From assembly GCF_003255815.1 (NCBI RefSeq), contig NC_037689.1, forward strand, positions 19,594,769 to 19,658,768: DNA of 64,000 bases. Direction: 5' to 3'. The notes under the pieces were generated by a model that saw only the letters and a list, made by a program, of their open reading frames with translations, was not told where the DNA came from and did not search any database. The stretch comes from Theropithecus gelada. Taxonomy: Eukaryota > Chordata > Mammalia > Primates > Cercopithecidae. Below, piece by piece: positions 11,327 through 22,624 of the stretch (its first letter is position 1; each line of letters opens with the position of its first letter). A program made the translations under genes and the position numbers.

Positions 11327-11631
11327 TTTTTTTTTTTTTTTTTTTTTTGAGACGGAGTTTCACTCTTGTTGCACAGGTTGGAGTGCAGTGGCACAATCTT
11401 GGCTCACTGCAACCTCCACCTCCTGGGTTCAAGTGATTCTCCTGTCTCAGCCTCCCAAGTAGCTGGAATTACAGGCACTTGCCACCATGCCTGGCTAATA
11501 TTTGTATTTTTAGTAAAGACGGGGTTTCATCATATTGGTCAGGCTGGTCTTGAACTCCTGACCTCAGGAGATCTGCCCACCTTGGCTTCCCAAAGTGTTG
11601 GGATTACAGGCATGAGTCACCGTGCCTGGCC
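11327..11631 (-). mobile_element. AluS-type, antisense, with target duplication
   Basis: A T-run from 11327 leads into gagacggagtttcactcttg and the element ends at cgtgcctggcc. The duplication aagtttacatt is seen at 11318-11328 and 11632-11642. Confidence 0.97.
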
Positions 11632-11751
11632 AAGTTTACATTCTTATGGCAAAACCTCTTCATGAACATAGCTGTCCTAAGGGTTTGGGAATCCAACTAT
11701 CTCAGCTGGTTGAAGTATCGTATGAGGCTCTGAAGCTGAGTAGTTTAAACA

Positions 11752-11962
11752 AGGTTTCCTGAATCCTGGTCCACAGACAGATACTAGAATCTCCCTAGAG
11801 ATTCTTGTCAAGACAGATATTCCCATACCCCACCGTCAGAGATTCTGATTTAAGGGGCTTGAGATGAAGCACCTCAGGGCGGAGATCGTGTAGCCTTGGG
11901 TTTCCTTAGCAAGTACCCTCAGGTAATTCTGAGGCCAAGCAGGTTCGGGAACCTTTGGTTTA
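11752..11962. mobile_element. MER5-like hAT MITE, diverged
   Basis: Words such as gagattctgatttaaggggc and caggtaattctgaggccaag, and a terminal gggaacctttggttt, resemble the MER5 group of hAT-Charlie MITEs. The ends are too decayed to fix. Confidence 0.6.
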
Positions 11963-12278
11963 TGATTCTAGATGCAATTACAGCCATCTGAATATGATGA
12001 GAAACAGCTGGAGTAGAATTTTTGCTTAATGCCGTAAATCCCTGAAGAGGGAACTGCTTGCTAATTTTTGGGGTGTTTAGCTCTCAGGTGGATATAGGGA
12101 CTGGGACTTCCCTAACATTTCCTGGGAACTATGGGTGTCCATCTCCCAAGCAGGATCCTCTGCAGTTTTCCCTGGAACCTCTCAAAAGGGTAATTGTGAT
12201 GTCACTCTATTCCGACAGCGCTAATGGTGGACATGAGCAGCCTGCTGGCTTGGGGGCCTCCCAGGGTATCTTGGCATG

Positions 12279-12774
12279 TTGGTTTTGTTTTGCCATGGTG
12301 TAACAAGTCACCACAAATGTAATGGCTTAAAACAGCACAAGCTTATGATCTTACAGTTCTGGAGGTGAGAAGTCTGAAATGTTCTCAATGGGTCAAAATC
12401 AAGGGGTCAGCAGGGGGTGTTCCCTTCTGGAAGCTCCACAGAAGACTCTGTTTCCTTGCCTTTTCCACTTTCTAGAGGATGCCCACATTTGTTGGCTCGT
12501 GGTCCCTTTTCTCCATCTTTGCAGCCAGCAATGGCCAGTAGACTCCCTCCCAGATAGCATCACTCCGACCTCCTCCTCTGCTTCCCCTTTTTCCTTACCT
12601 AAGAGCCATGTGATTACATTGAGGCCACCTTCAAAATGCCAGGAGACTCTCCCCATCTCAAGATCCTTAACCTAATCATATCTGCAAAGTTTCTTCTTCC
12701 ATATAAGATAACATATTCACAGGTTCCAGAGATTAGGTCATGGACATTTTTGAGGCTATTATTCGGCCTATCAC
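12279..12774 (-). mobile_element. Solo MLT1-type LTR, antisense
   Basis: It runs from ggttttgttttgccatggtg through cttacagttctggaggtgag, catctcaagatccttaacct and acatattcacaggttccaga to ttcggcctatcaca. This is a well-preserved reverse-complement MLT1 LTR with no internal region. Confidence 0.85.
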
Positions 12775-12941
12775 ACTTGGCAACATGGCACTGCTAAGAG
12801 GCATAAAAGAAATGACTCGAATTTTATGGTTCAAGAGCCATTTCCTTAGTAGAATCGGCTTCTCTCGGTGGGGATAAACAAGTTTTCTAGGAACATTTTG
12901 CTGAGGGCACTATGGCTTTCAGAATCAGACTGGATAAGTTC

Positions 12942-13249
12942 TTTTTTTTTTTTTTTTTTTTGAGATAGAGTCTTGCTGTGTCGCCCAGGCTGGAGTGCAA
13001 TGCCATGATCTTGGCTCACTGCAACCTCTGCTTCCTGGGTTCAAGCAATTCTGCTGCCTCAGCCTTCCAAGTAGCTGGGATTACAGGCATGTGCCACCAT
13101 GCCTGGGTAAATTTTTTTTTTTTTTTTTTAAGTAGAGATGGGGTTTCACCATGTTGGCCAGGCTGGTCTCGAACTCCTGACCTCAGGTGATCCACCTGCC
13201 TTGGCCTCCCAAAGTGTTGGGATTACAGGTGTGAGCCACCGCACCCGGC
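12942..13249 (-). mobile_element. AluS-type, antisense
   Basis: It has a T-run at 12942-12960, gagatagagtcttgctgtgt, a second long T-run (13110-13127) replacing the middle A-rich linker, and ends gccaccgcacccggc. Confidence 0.96.
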
Positions 13250-13386
13250 ACCAGAGTCAGGTCAGCTCTAAAGAAGGTTTTTATTCAAGACAATTCCTCC
13301 TTCCTGTGGTTGGGCAAAGGTGGGTTTGTGGCCCCTGAACATGGTGTGAAAGCAGGGAATTCTCTGTTGGAGGGTCATTTTGATTA

Positions 13387-13430
13387 CATGTCATTTTCTA
13401 TCTCAAACCATGTCATTTTCTATCTCAAAA
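13387..13430 (+). repeat. 22-bp tandem duplication
   Basis: The unit starting catgtcattttctatctcaa occurs at 13387-13408 and 13409-13430, differing only at the last base (c versus a). The second copy overlaps the left arm of the hairpin described next. Confidence 0.97.
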
Positions 13431-13469
13431 TGTCCTGTGCTTAAAATGTCTTTAAGCACAGGACATTTT
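13427..13469. repeat. Perfect 19-bp inverted repeat, 5-base loop
   Basis: The arm aaaatgtcctgtgcttaaa (13427-13445) is exactly complementary to tttaagcacaggacatttt (13451-13469) across the loop atgtc. I know no transposon with these ends. It may come from a local templated duplication during repair. Confidence 0.97.
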
Positions 13470-14696
13470 ATTGATGTTGCTTATTGATGATGATGTTGTT
13501 TAAACAATCAAAATAATTTTAAAACACTGCTCTTGTGGTCTGGAATTTTCTTCTATTTAGGGCTTTGTCCCACCATAGCAAGCATACAAAGTCTCTCTCT
13601 TTTCAGTTTTGTTATTCCCATTTCTTCTCTTAGCACTGTCTGCTGCCTCTGTCTTCCTCGGGGTATCCTAAGGAGACCCAGTAGCCCCTCAACAACGCAA
13701 TCCTAGGGTGGGGGAGTCCCCTTGATCTAGTTTAAAGTGAGGAATATTTTAAGGGCAGAAACAGTGCTGTCTGTCCTTGCTGTCTCAAGATTTCTGGTTA
13801 CTACGGCCTTCATCTATAGAAACCCAGATTCCTATCATAGATTATAAAGCTTCTGTTTCTGCATCCGTACAATGAGGATAATAATACTATCGCAGTCACA
13901 ATCGGCACCTTGCCCATATTTCCTTCTCCCTTGTACTTCAATGCACATAGGACCATCTTCCAACTGTTAGCATCTGCATCTCTTGGCTTCCTCAGGCACC
14001 AGAGCCCACACTGCCTGCATGCAGCAGGCTAGGGAGCCAGTCCGCAACTGGGAATTGGTAGATGCCTACCCTAGCCTACTTGTCCCTTGAAAAGGGTAAT
14101 TGAGGTACATGTTCCACAGTGTCTCCCAAAGCTCGCCTGCAAGATTGAGCCCCAGTTGCCCATGGTAGTAAGTTTCTTGGTGATGCACCCATTAGTGACT
14201 GCCTTCCCTTCCCTGCCTCACCTCCCTACTCCCCTACTGGTGTCTTCTGGAATCTTCTCCAGATAATTGACTTGCTCTCACATCCTAATTTCACAGTCTC
14301 CTTTTGCGGTTTGGGGGCTCAGAACACAATACCCCAAAGTATAGTGCTTTGACTTGCTCAGTACTTTGAACTACAGGAGATTGGAAGGCCTCAGAAGCAA
14401 GATCTCTCTGACCTTACCCTACCTTCCTGTCCCTGCCCCTCTGTTTTCCTCGAAGTCAGTCATAGAAACCAGAGACCCTCTCCACCAAAGCAAACCATAA
14501 AACTGAGAAAGGTCACTCCTCTCTCCTTTCTTCCTTGAAGCCCTTATTCCAGAGGGGTCCTGCGCCACGCTCAGGAGGAAGAAATGCTACTCAGAGAGGC
14601 CAAGAAAAAACAGAACAAACAGGCTTTGCTGGGATTCCCACCTAAGTCTATTACCATTAAATCATACCATTTTGTCCAATCATATTTCTACACAGC
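13470..14696. other. Unique non-coding DNA with a MIR scrap
   Basis: A short MIR-like piece is visible at about 13845-13895 (catccgtacaatgaggataa). The rest is unassigned; no exon or RNA gene is recognised. Confidence 0.5.
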
Positions 14697-15440
14697 TGCT
14701 GATATGGTTTGGACCTGTGTCCCTGCCCAAATGTCATGTTCAATTGTAATCCCCAGTGTTGGAGTTGGGGCCTGGTGGGAGGTGATTGGATCATGAATGG
14801 TTTAGCACCATCCCCTTGGTGCCGTTTTATTTTGCTTTTTTTTTTTTTTGAGACGGAGTCTCGCTCTGTCACCCAGGCTGGAGTGCAGTAACGCGACCTC
14901 AGCTCACTGCAAGCTCCGCCTCCTGGGTTCACACCATTCTCCTGCCTCAGCCTCCAGAGCAGCTGGGATTACAGATCTCCAGAGCAGCTGGGACTACAGA
15001 TCTCCACCACCATGCCCAGCTAATTTTTTATATTTTTACTAGAGACAGGGTTTCACCATATTAGCCAGGATGGTCTCGATCTCCTGACCTTGTGATCCAC
15101 CCGCCTCGGCCTCCCAAAGTGATGGGATTACAGGCGTGAACCACAGCACTCAGCCTAGATGCTGTTCTTGTGATAGTGAGTGAGTTCTAGTGAGAGATGG
15201 TGGTTTAAAAGTTTGGGGCATCTCCCCACATCTCTTGGTCCTGCTCCTGCCATGTAAGACACCTGTTCCCATTTTGCCTTCCACCGTTAGTAAAAGCCCC
15301 CTGAGGCCTCCCCAGAAGCAGATGCCACCATGCTTCCTGTGCAGCCTGCAGAACCATGAGCCAATTAAGTCTCTTTTCTTTATAAATTACCCAGTCTCAA
15401 GTATATCATTATAGCAATGTGAGAACATGCTAAAATACAG
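14697..15440 (+). mobile_element. MST/THE1-type MaLR solo LTR, sense, split by Alu
   Basis: It starts gatatggtttggacctgtgt, carries gtgggaggtgattggatcat, and after the Alu continues tgctgttcttgtgatagtga to ttataaattacccagtctca and gagaacatgctaaaata. The word acagc flanks both ends (14692-14696; 15437-15441), a likely 5-bp target duplication. Confidence 0.9.
14835..15156 (-). mobile_element. Alu inside MST LTR, with internal 25-bp duplication
   Basis: This antisense Alu interrupts the LTR. Within it a 25-bp unit starting tccagagcagctgggattac is repeated in tandem at 14953-14977 and 14978-15002 with one change, lengthening the element. Confidence 0.95.
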
Positions 15441-15777
15441 CTCTCCATTCTTTATGGAGCCTAAGCAGAAAAATAGTTTTCCCTGGGTCTTTGGGTCTTC
15501 ATTTGCAAAGCCTCCCATGTTACATAAAACTTCGATTAAATAAATCTGTTATGCTTTTCTCTTGCTAACCTGTCTGTTGTTACAGAAGTGTGGGCTGTGA
15601 CCCTTAAGATGGGTGAAGAACTGTAGTACACCTTTCCACCCCTACAGGGGGAACCCAAACGAAGACAAATGCTACTGAATAGAACATACTGAATAGAAGA
15701 TTAAACAAGAAAATCAAGCAATGTTTACATTACAACCTCAGCAATAATCAGTGCTCAATAGATGTTGAATGGGTTGA
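15441..15777. other. Mostly unassigned non-coding DNA
   Basis: The end at about 15745-15767 (cagtgctcaatagatgttga) is the 3' end pattern of an L2/MIR repeat. Nothing else is recognised. Confidence 0.45.
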
Positions 15778-15995
15778 GAGTCATGGTTAAGAATGCGGGG
15801 TTTTGGCGTGTCCTTTGAGCTGCCATTTACTAACCTATAACTCCAGGTCGGTTCTATTATTTCTCCAGGCTTCACTTTCCTCATCTGTCAGATGGAGATA
15901 ATCATAAAGCCCCATGGGTTGTGTGAGGGTTAAAGGAGACAATATACACAGAGCTCTCTGCACATTATAAAACTCAACAAATATTAGCTATTTTT
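15778..15995 (+). repeat. MIR SINE, sense
   Basis: It shows the MIR order: catggttaagaatgcggggt, the core ttcctcatctgtcagatgga, then gttgtgtgagggttaaagga and a cattataaaactcaacaaat end. Confidence 0.85.
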
Positions 15996-16925
15996 GTTGG
16001 GTTCCTTTTCCTACATGTGGGCCAATTGGATATTCCAGTCTCTTTTGCCTATAAAAGGGACTAAAAAAGAAAATCTCAATTCTGAAATCCTGTTGGGAAA
16101 CACAGCAAAATGAGAATGGCAAGTCATCTTAGGTTATTGAAAATGTAGACATTCTAAAAATTTCAAAGAATTTTCCAAATAGAAGGAATGTCAGTGGTCA
16201 GCTTTGTCTCCAGTAAGCTCAGGTACCTCCAGAAAGGGCCCCCCTGGATCATATAGGTGGCAGAAACATCAGCCTGGGTGGGAAATGGTCTCTTAGAACC
16301 AAGCTAGAGTCTCATGGACAGCGGATCATTGGAGGAAAGGCAATCAGTAAAATCAGACTGTGCACTATTGACAACACCGTCCCTAATTTCCTTATTTTCC
16401 AGCCCCTTGTGTTCACTGAAGGGGCTGAGAGACACAGTGAGTACAGACTCTCAGGTGCTGACATTTCCCTGGGGAAAAGGACAGCACGCGTGCGCGCACA
16501 CACACACACACAGGCTGCCAGCTCCTTACTTAAACAGAACCCAAAGCCCAGTTGAAGCTGCATTATGATTGATTACAGAAGAAGGAATAGGGAAAACCAG
16601 TGTGGCCAGCAGCCCCAAATCAAAATCAAATTGACAAGGCTTCCCCTGTGCTATAATATTTAAGGTGGGTACAACTATCTACCTCAATGCCATATGATGC
16701 AATCTTCCAAGTTCCTTGGCACTTGGTTTTGTCTGCTTTGTCCAAAGTGAAGGAGGCTTTTCAAGTAGATTTGTTTTGATTCAATGTGGGCACTTAAAAT
16801 GGATAATACAGACCCTACACAAAATCCAGCCCTAGAGAGCTCTTTTTGGTATTTGTGCTATAATAAACCATCATTCATTCATTCCTTCAAAAATCATTTA
16901 TTGAGCATCTATTATGTGGTTCTGT
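15996..16925. other. Unassigned DNA with a Z-DNA-prone tract
   Basis: No gene was recognised. The alternating purine-pyrimidine run at 16484-16512 is listed separately. An L2-like scrap (tttattgagcatctattatg) lies near 16898-16917. Confidence 0.5.
16484..16512. repeat. Alternating (CG)(CA) tract, Z-DNA candidate
   Basis: Twenty-nine bases alternate purine and pyrimidine without a break: a CG-rich core (cgcgtgcgcgc) followed by (CA)n. CG and CA alternation favours left-handed DNA. Confidence 0.9.
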
Positions 16926-18444
16926 GTAAGTTTGGCTTCTCCAGAAGCTGACCCTGAGACAAGGATTTGAATGCAGGTACAAGTATACCTTGTTTTATTG
17001 TACTTCACTTTATTACACTTAATAGATAATGCATTTTTTTAAAAACAAATTGAAGGTTTGTGGCAATCCTGCATTGAGCAAGTCTATCAATGCCATTTTT
17101 CCAACAGCATACACTCACTTTGTGTCTCTGTGTCACATTTTGGTAATTCCCACAATATTTCAGACTTTTTTATTGTTACTAAATCTGTTGCGGTGATCTG
17201 TGATCAGTGATCTTTGATGTTAACTATTATAAATGTATTGGGGTGCCATGAACTGTGCCCACATAAGATAGCAAACTTAATCGACAAATGCGTGTATTCC
17301 TACTGCTCCAACAACTCGCTATCCCATCTCTCTCCCTCTCCTTGGGTCTGCCTATGCCCTGAGATACAACAATATTGAAATTGGTCCAATTAATATCCCT
17401 ACAGTGGCCTTTAAGTGTTCAAGTGAAAGGAAGAGTCACATGTTTCTCTCTTTAAATCAAAACCTAGAAATAATTAAGTTAATTGAGGGAGGCATGTTGA
17501 AAACCAAGATAGGCCAAAAGATAGGCCATTTGCACCAAATAGCCAAGTTATGAATGCAAAGGAAAAGTTCTTGAAGGAAATTAAGTGCTCCTCCAGGGAA
17601 CACACGAATGATGAGAAAGTGAAACAGCCTTATTGCTGATATGGAGAAAATTTTATTGGACTGGATAGAAGATCAAACCATCCATAATATTCCCTTAAGC
17701 CAAAACTTAATCCAGAGCAAAGCCCTAAGTCTTTTCAATTCTACGAATACTGAGAGAGGTAAGGAAGCTGCAGAAGAAAAGTTGGAAGATAGCAGAGGTT
17801 GGATCATGAGGCTTAAGGAAAGAAGCCATCTCCTTAACATAAAATAAAAGTGCAAGGTGAAGCAGCAAGTGCTGATGGAGAAACTGCAGCAAGTTCCAGA
17901 AGATCTACTAGCTAAGATCATTGATGAAGGTGAATACACTTAATGACAGATTTTCAATGTAGACAAAATAGCCTTCTATTGGAAAAAGATGCCATCTAGG
18001 ATTTCTGTAGCTAGAGAGGAGAAGTCAATGCCTGTCTTCAAAGTTTTAAAGGACAGGCTGACTCCCCTGTTAGGGGCTATTGCAGCTGGTGACTTTAAGT
18101 TGAAGCCAATGCTCATTTACCATTCCCAAACTCCTCTCCTAAGAATTATGCTAAATCTAGTCTGCCTGTGTTTCGTAAATAGAAAAAAAAGCCTGGATGA
18201 CAGCACATCTGTTTATGGCATGGTTTATTGAATATTTTAAGCCCACCGTTGAGACCTACTGCTCAGAAGAAAAGATTCCTTTCAAAACATACTGCTCATG
18301 GACAATGCACCTGGTTACTCAAGAACTCTGATAAAGATATATAAGTAGATTAATGTTTTCATGCCTGCTAAGACATCTGCTCTGCAGCCCATGGATCAAG
18401 AACTAATTTTGATTTTCAAGTCTTGTTATTTAAGAAATAATTTT

Positions 18445-18739
18445 GGCCGGGCATGGTGGTTCACACTTGCGATCCCAACACTGGGAGGCTGAGGGGGGCA
18501 GATTGCTTGAGGCCAGGAGTTCGAGACCACCCTGGCCAACATGGTGAAATCCTGTCTCTACTAAAAATACAAAAATTAGCTGGCTCTGATGGCACGCACC
18601 TGTAATCCCAGCTACTCAGGAGGCTGAGGCAAGATAATTGCTTGAACCTGGGAGGCAGAGGTTGCAGTGAGCCAAGACCATGCCACTGCACTCCAGCCTG
18701 GGTGACAGAGTGAGACTCCATCTCAAAAAAAAAAAAAAA
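18445..18739 (+). mobile_element. Alu inserted in Tigger1, sense
   Basis: The dimeric Alu runs from ggccgggcatggtggttcac to a pure A tail at 18725-18739. It interrupts the transposase remnant. Confidence 0.96.
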
Positions 18740-19504
18740 TTTTTTTTCATGAGGCTATAGCTGCCATAGATAGTGATTCATTTGATGGATCTGGGAAAAG
18801 TAAATTGAAAACCTTCTGGAAAGGATTCACCATTCTAAATGCCATTAAGAACATTTGTGATTCACAGGAAGAGATCAAAATACCAACATTAACAGGAGTT
18901 TGGAAGAAGTTGATTCCAACCCTCATGGATGACTGAGGGGATTAAGACTTCAATGGAGGAAGTAACTGCAGATGTGGTGGAAACAGCAAGAGAACTAGAA
19001 TTAGAAGAGACACCTGAAGATGTGGCTAAATTGCTGCAATCTCATGATCAAACTTTAACTGATGAAGAGTTGTTTCTTATGGATGAGCAAAGGTGGTTTT
19101 TTTGAGGTGGAATCTATTCCTGGTGAAAATGTGAACATTGTTGAAATGACAACAAAGGATTTGGAATATTCCATAAATTTAGTAGATAAAGCAGTGGCAG
19201 GATTTGAAAGGATTGACTCCAATTTTGAAAGATGCTCTGTTGTGGGTAAAATGTTATCAAAGAGCATCTCATGCTACAGAGAAATCTTTCATGAAAGGAA
19301 GAGTCAATCGATGTAGCAAACTTCATTGTTGTCTTATTTTTAAAAATTGTCACAGCCACCCCAACCTTCAGCAACCACCATCTTGACCCCTCAGCAGCCA
19401 TCAACATCAGGGAAAGACCCTCCACCAGCAGAAACATTATGACTCACTGAGGGCTCAGATGGTCATTCGCATTTTTAGCAATGAAGTATTTAGCATTTTT
19501 AAAT

Positions 19505-19692
19505 TTTTATTTTTTTATTTTATTTATTTATTTATTTATTTTTATTTTTTAGGCAGGGTTTCAGTCTGTCTTCCAGGCTGGAGTACAGTGATGCAATCAT
19601 AGCTGATGGTAACTCCTGAGCTAAAGGGATCCTCCAGCCTTGGCCTCCCAAAGTGCTGGGATTACAGGCATGAGCCACCATGACTGACCATA
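19505..19692 (-). mobile_element. Alu monomer (FLAM-like) with (TTTA)n tail, in Tigger1
   Basis: A single antisense Alu arm (aggcagggtttcagtctgtc to gagccaccatgactgacc) follows a (TTTA)n tract at about 19512-19552, which is the decayed A-tail. It splits the 3' end of Tigger1. Confidence 0.85.
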
Positions 19693-20035
19693 AAGTAAGG
19701 TATGTACATTGCACGTAATGCAATGCATACTTAATGAACTATAGTATAATGTAAACATAACTTTTATATGCATTGGAAATCGGAAAAATTTGTGTGACTC
19801 GCTTTATTGCAATATTCACTTTATTGCAATGGTCTGGAACCAAACCCACAATATCTCTGAGGTCCACCCGTACTGTAGTTTGTTTGGGAGATGATCCCAG
19901 GAAACACTGATAGGGGAGTGAGTGGGCAAGTGAGACAGGGAAGGAAAGAAAGGCAGGCAACAAAGAGTGTGTTATCAAGCTTACTACCATGAGGGCAAAT
20001 GGAGTTTAATACCACTTGAGGAATTCTGAAGACAA

Positions 20036-20300
20036 TGTCAAACATGAGCCTCAGTTTTGCCCCTTCAGGGAGGGAGGCACAGGGGTATGCCCACTTCCTT
20101 CAGACATTGTTGGAGGGCTGTTGGGAAGGGCATTCATTTTCTAGCATTTCCAGCCTTTCACAGGAACAGCAAAGTGGGCTCTGGAAGCCAGTGAAAACAC
20201 TCAGGCAAAGATGGAGATGCTGCCTGTTGGAATTGGAGAGATTTACACTGAAGTGGTAAGGGATGGGGGCCACAGGTGGGCACCAACAGCATCTGCTGGA
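20036..20300. other. Unassigned non-coding DNA
   Basis: Nothing recognised. The 74-codon frame at 20035-20259 has no domain. Confidence 0.4.
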
Positions 20301-20620
20301 CTGAGTCTCATACAGTGGTAGGGGCTCAGACTGCAGGTGTAGAAGACACCAGCCCTGTCCTCAAGGAGCTAGCAGTTTGCAGAAGACAATAGTACAGTTG
20401 ATGGCTACAATGGAATATGACAGGTGCTTTGGCGGAAGCAAGCCCAGGATGCTAAGGGTGTGATGAGGGAGAGTCCAGAATACAGGCGAGGGGATGCTTC
20501 CTGGAAAAGATGTGGCTGATTTGAGTCTTGCAGGCTGAAAAGGAGGTGCCTGGGAGAGAAAGTTAAAAAAAATATTCTAGGTAGGGGGACTTGTGTATGC
20601 AAATGCAGGAAGGTGCAAGA
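20301..20620 (+). repeat. Ancient L2-class repeat fragment
   Basis: The order ctgtcctcaaggagctagca, gggatgcttcctggaaaaga, atttgagtcttgcaggctga and tgcaaatgcaggaaggtgca is a familiar ancient mammalian repeat. The L2 label is tentative. Confidence 0.55.
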
Positions 20621-20999
20621 GGGCATTTTGATAAACGTCTTTTATGTCTTGTTTTCCATAGCATGCATTCTCTTTTACCAAGAGAAACCTTTCTTCAGCT
20701 CTACACACTGTCCAGCATACCCATTATTGGATGTCTAATGCACTCAACAAATTCTATTATTTTATGCTGGATGTATGGGGCTATCCGTTAGTATCTGACA
20801 GTTATTACCCAGAAACTAAATGAACCTTGGAGTGAATATTTTCTTTTCCTTTAAAAAAAAATAAAATAAGAAGAAAAGGTGAAATGTCAGAGAAAAGAAA
20901 AAATATTTTAAGCCATGAATCTTCACAGATGCATGGCATGCTTTTTAAAAAAACATGAAAAGATGCGAATTTGAGATGGGGCTAGGATGCATTCCCAAG
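20621..20999. other. Unassigned AT-rich DNA
   Basis: It is A-rich around 20850-20925. No repeat or gene recognised. Confidence 0.4.
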
Positions 21000-21170
21000 A
21001 CCAGCGTGTATGTCTCCCAGACGCCTGCAAATGGCTTATCAAAGGCTCCAGCTGCAGGACGGACTCATTTGTCAAAGGACTGACATCTGATGACGTCATA
21101 GCGCCAGCAGCTCTCCTGGGCTTGTGACTTAGAAAGGTGTGTTATGAAAACAGGGAGGGGCGCTCTCTCT
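21000..21170. promoter_or_regulatory. Candidate regulatory block with a perfect CRE
   Basis: The palindrome TGACGTCA lies at 21091-21098, within repeat-free sequence also holding cagctgcagg, a TGACTTAG (AP-1-like) at 21125-21132, and gcattccc (TEAD-like). CREs recruit CREB/ATF proteins. Function is inferred from motifs only. Confidence 0.3.
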
Positions 21171-21939
21171 TAGTCCACACTCCCCACCCTTCCCACCAGA
21201 TTCATTTTTATCACCACCTGCTTCTTTTCTGTATAGTGGATGGCTTGATGATAGTGGATGGCTTGATGAAATTGCTCTAGTTGATGGTGGTTTAAGTCCC
21301 TTAAACACTAGATTAAAAAATATGCTAAAAGTCTTAACCAGCCTTGGGCCAAATCGTGAAGCAGGTAAAGTCTGTCTTCCTTCTTCTTTGCTTGTCTGTT
21401 TTCTGCCTCTTTGATGGTGAATAAGGTTCAGCTGTGCTGGGAGCCAGCGTGAAAAGTTGACCAGATATTTTTTCTATGAGACTAGGGAATTTGTTACCCC
21501 AACACAGATGGATTTGCATCTTCAAAGAGAACCGTGGGTGAGGAGCAATGCTTAACACAATGGAATGCCTCAATCATGGAGGAAATTTAGGCACAGTGGG
21601 AGCTGGATTTTCCGGCTCCTGTCAAATCACACCAGATAGATGACTATCTTGTTTGCCATTGTGCAGGGTAAGTGGCCGTCACAAATGTGGCCAGGTATTA
21701 ATCTAAGGTGTTAGAAGTCTGGATCATCTTGGGGATGGGTAGGAACTGTAAGGGGGCAGGGACTTCTAGGCGCTGGTCATGTTCTGTTTCTTGATCTGGG
21801 TGTGGGTTGTGTGGTTTGCTTTGCGAACAATCATGATATACATATCACATATAAAAACTAATCACATGAAAAAGTTCACTTTCAAAAAGTAGCTTTGGAG
21901 TCTGGGAAAAGAAGACTTGGTTCTGGGAATGTCTATTCT
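21171..21939. other. Unassigned non-coding DNA
   Basis: No repeat or exon recognised. A short local duplication of gtggatggcttgatga occurs at 21237-21252 and 21255-21270. Confidence 0.5.
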
Positions 21940-22155
21940 TTCCATTGCACTATGCCAGATGTTTATGGGTTACGGCCTTTAATGCTCACAACAGCCCTGT
22001 GAGGTGGGTCCAATAATTATGTCCATTCTGCAGATGTGGGCATCAAGTCATGGAGAGGTTTGATCTGTTGCTCGACCACACAGCCAGTTAGCAATAGAAC
22101 AAGGATTCAAACTCAAGTCTTCTAACTAGAAAGTCTCTGTTCTTTCCAATGTAGT
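21940..22155 (-). repeat. MIR SINE, antisense
   Basis: The reversed MIR pattern is clear: atgctcacaacagccctgtg, then attctgcagatgtgggcatc, accacacagccagttagcaa and ggattcaaactcaagtcttc. Confidence 0.9.
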
Positions 22156-22624
22156 GTAAGGTAGAGGTTTGCCTCCCTAAACACCTTAGGTATCTACAGG
22201 AATATCCCAGTTTGCTCAAGGTTCTGAGAGGGGTCTGTATTTATCTGAGATGACTGTTAGAGGGTGAAGGCTTGGATAGTGACAGTTGGGACTGGAGGAC
22301 CATAATGGGCAAGGTTCAGGTTTCATATCCTAGAGTGGTGACAGTGACCAGAGCCTGAAGAGGAACTGATGTGTATGGGGAGGGACCCAGGGAGTAATGG
22401 TGAGCTGGCTCAGGACACAGTACAGGGCAGGCCCAGCTGGGGCATGCCAAAGGTCTCATGTTGAGAAGACTCAGTGTGGTGGTATCAACCTGAAATGGAA
22501 GGAATCCTTGGAACCCTGTGTCTCCAAAAACCGAAGATGTGGAGGGATGTTTTTGGCCTTCCTGGACCTACAACTGGGAGTAAGAAATGTGGGCAAGGAG
22601 GGTGTATACTTTAAAAAGATGGTT
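22156..22624. other. Unassigned non-coding DNA
   Basis: No repeat or exon is recognised. The 108-codon frame at 22397-22723 crosses into the following LTR and has no domain. Confidence 0.4.

Larger units (their letters stand above)
16980..19875 (+). mobile_element. Tigger1 DNA transposon, near full length, inactive
   Basis: TA duplications flank it (16978-16979, 19876-19877). The left end (caagtataccttgttttatt) and the right end (gaggtccacccgtactg) form decayed inverted repeats. Subtracting the Alu (18445-18739) and the Alu monomer with tail (about 19505-19692) leaves about 2.4 kb, the usual Tigger1 length. The pogo-type transposase region starts near 17404, where the expected start codon reads GTG. 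The CENP-B-like DNA-binding part survives in a 68-codon stretch at 17641-17847, and catalytic-region pieces at 17989-18231 and 19062-19316. Frameshifts and stops separate them, so no transposase can be made. Tigger transposases cut and paste DNA at TA sites; this copy is a fossil. Confidence 0.95.
16926..20035 (-). mobile_element. LTR-like repeat split by Tigger1
   Basis: The flanks of the Tigger1 (16926-16977 and 19878-20035) join into one repeat: ggcttctccagaagctgacc, then gagatgatcccaggaaacac and agtgagacagggaaggaaag. A related copy appears at 42056-42460. It looks like an antisense LTR; family not named. Confidence 0.55.

Noticed and set aside
17641..19316. Frames that resemble a CENP-B/pogo transposase
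   Set aside because: They are broken pieces of the fossil Tigger1, interrupted by an Alu, stops and frameshifts; not a gene.
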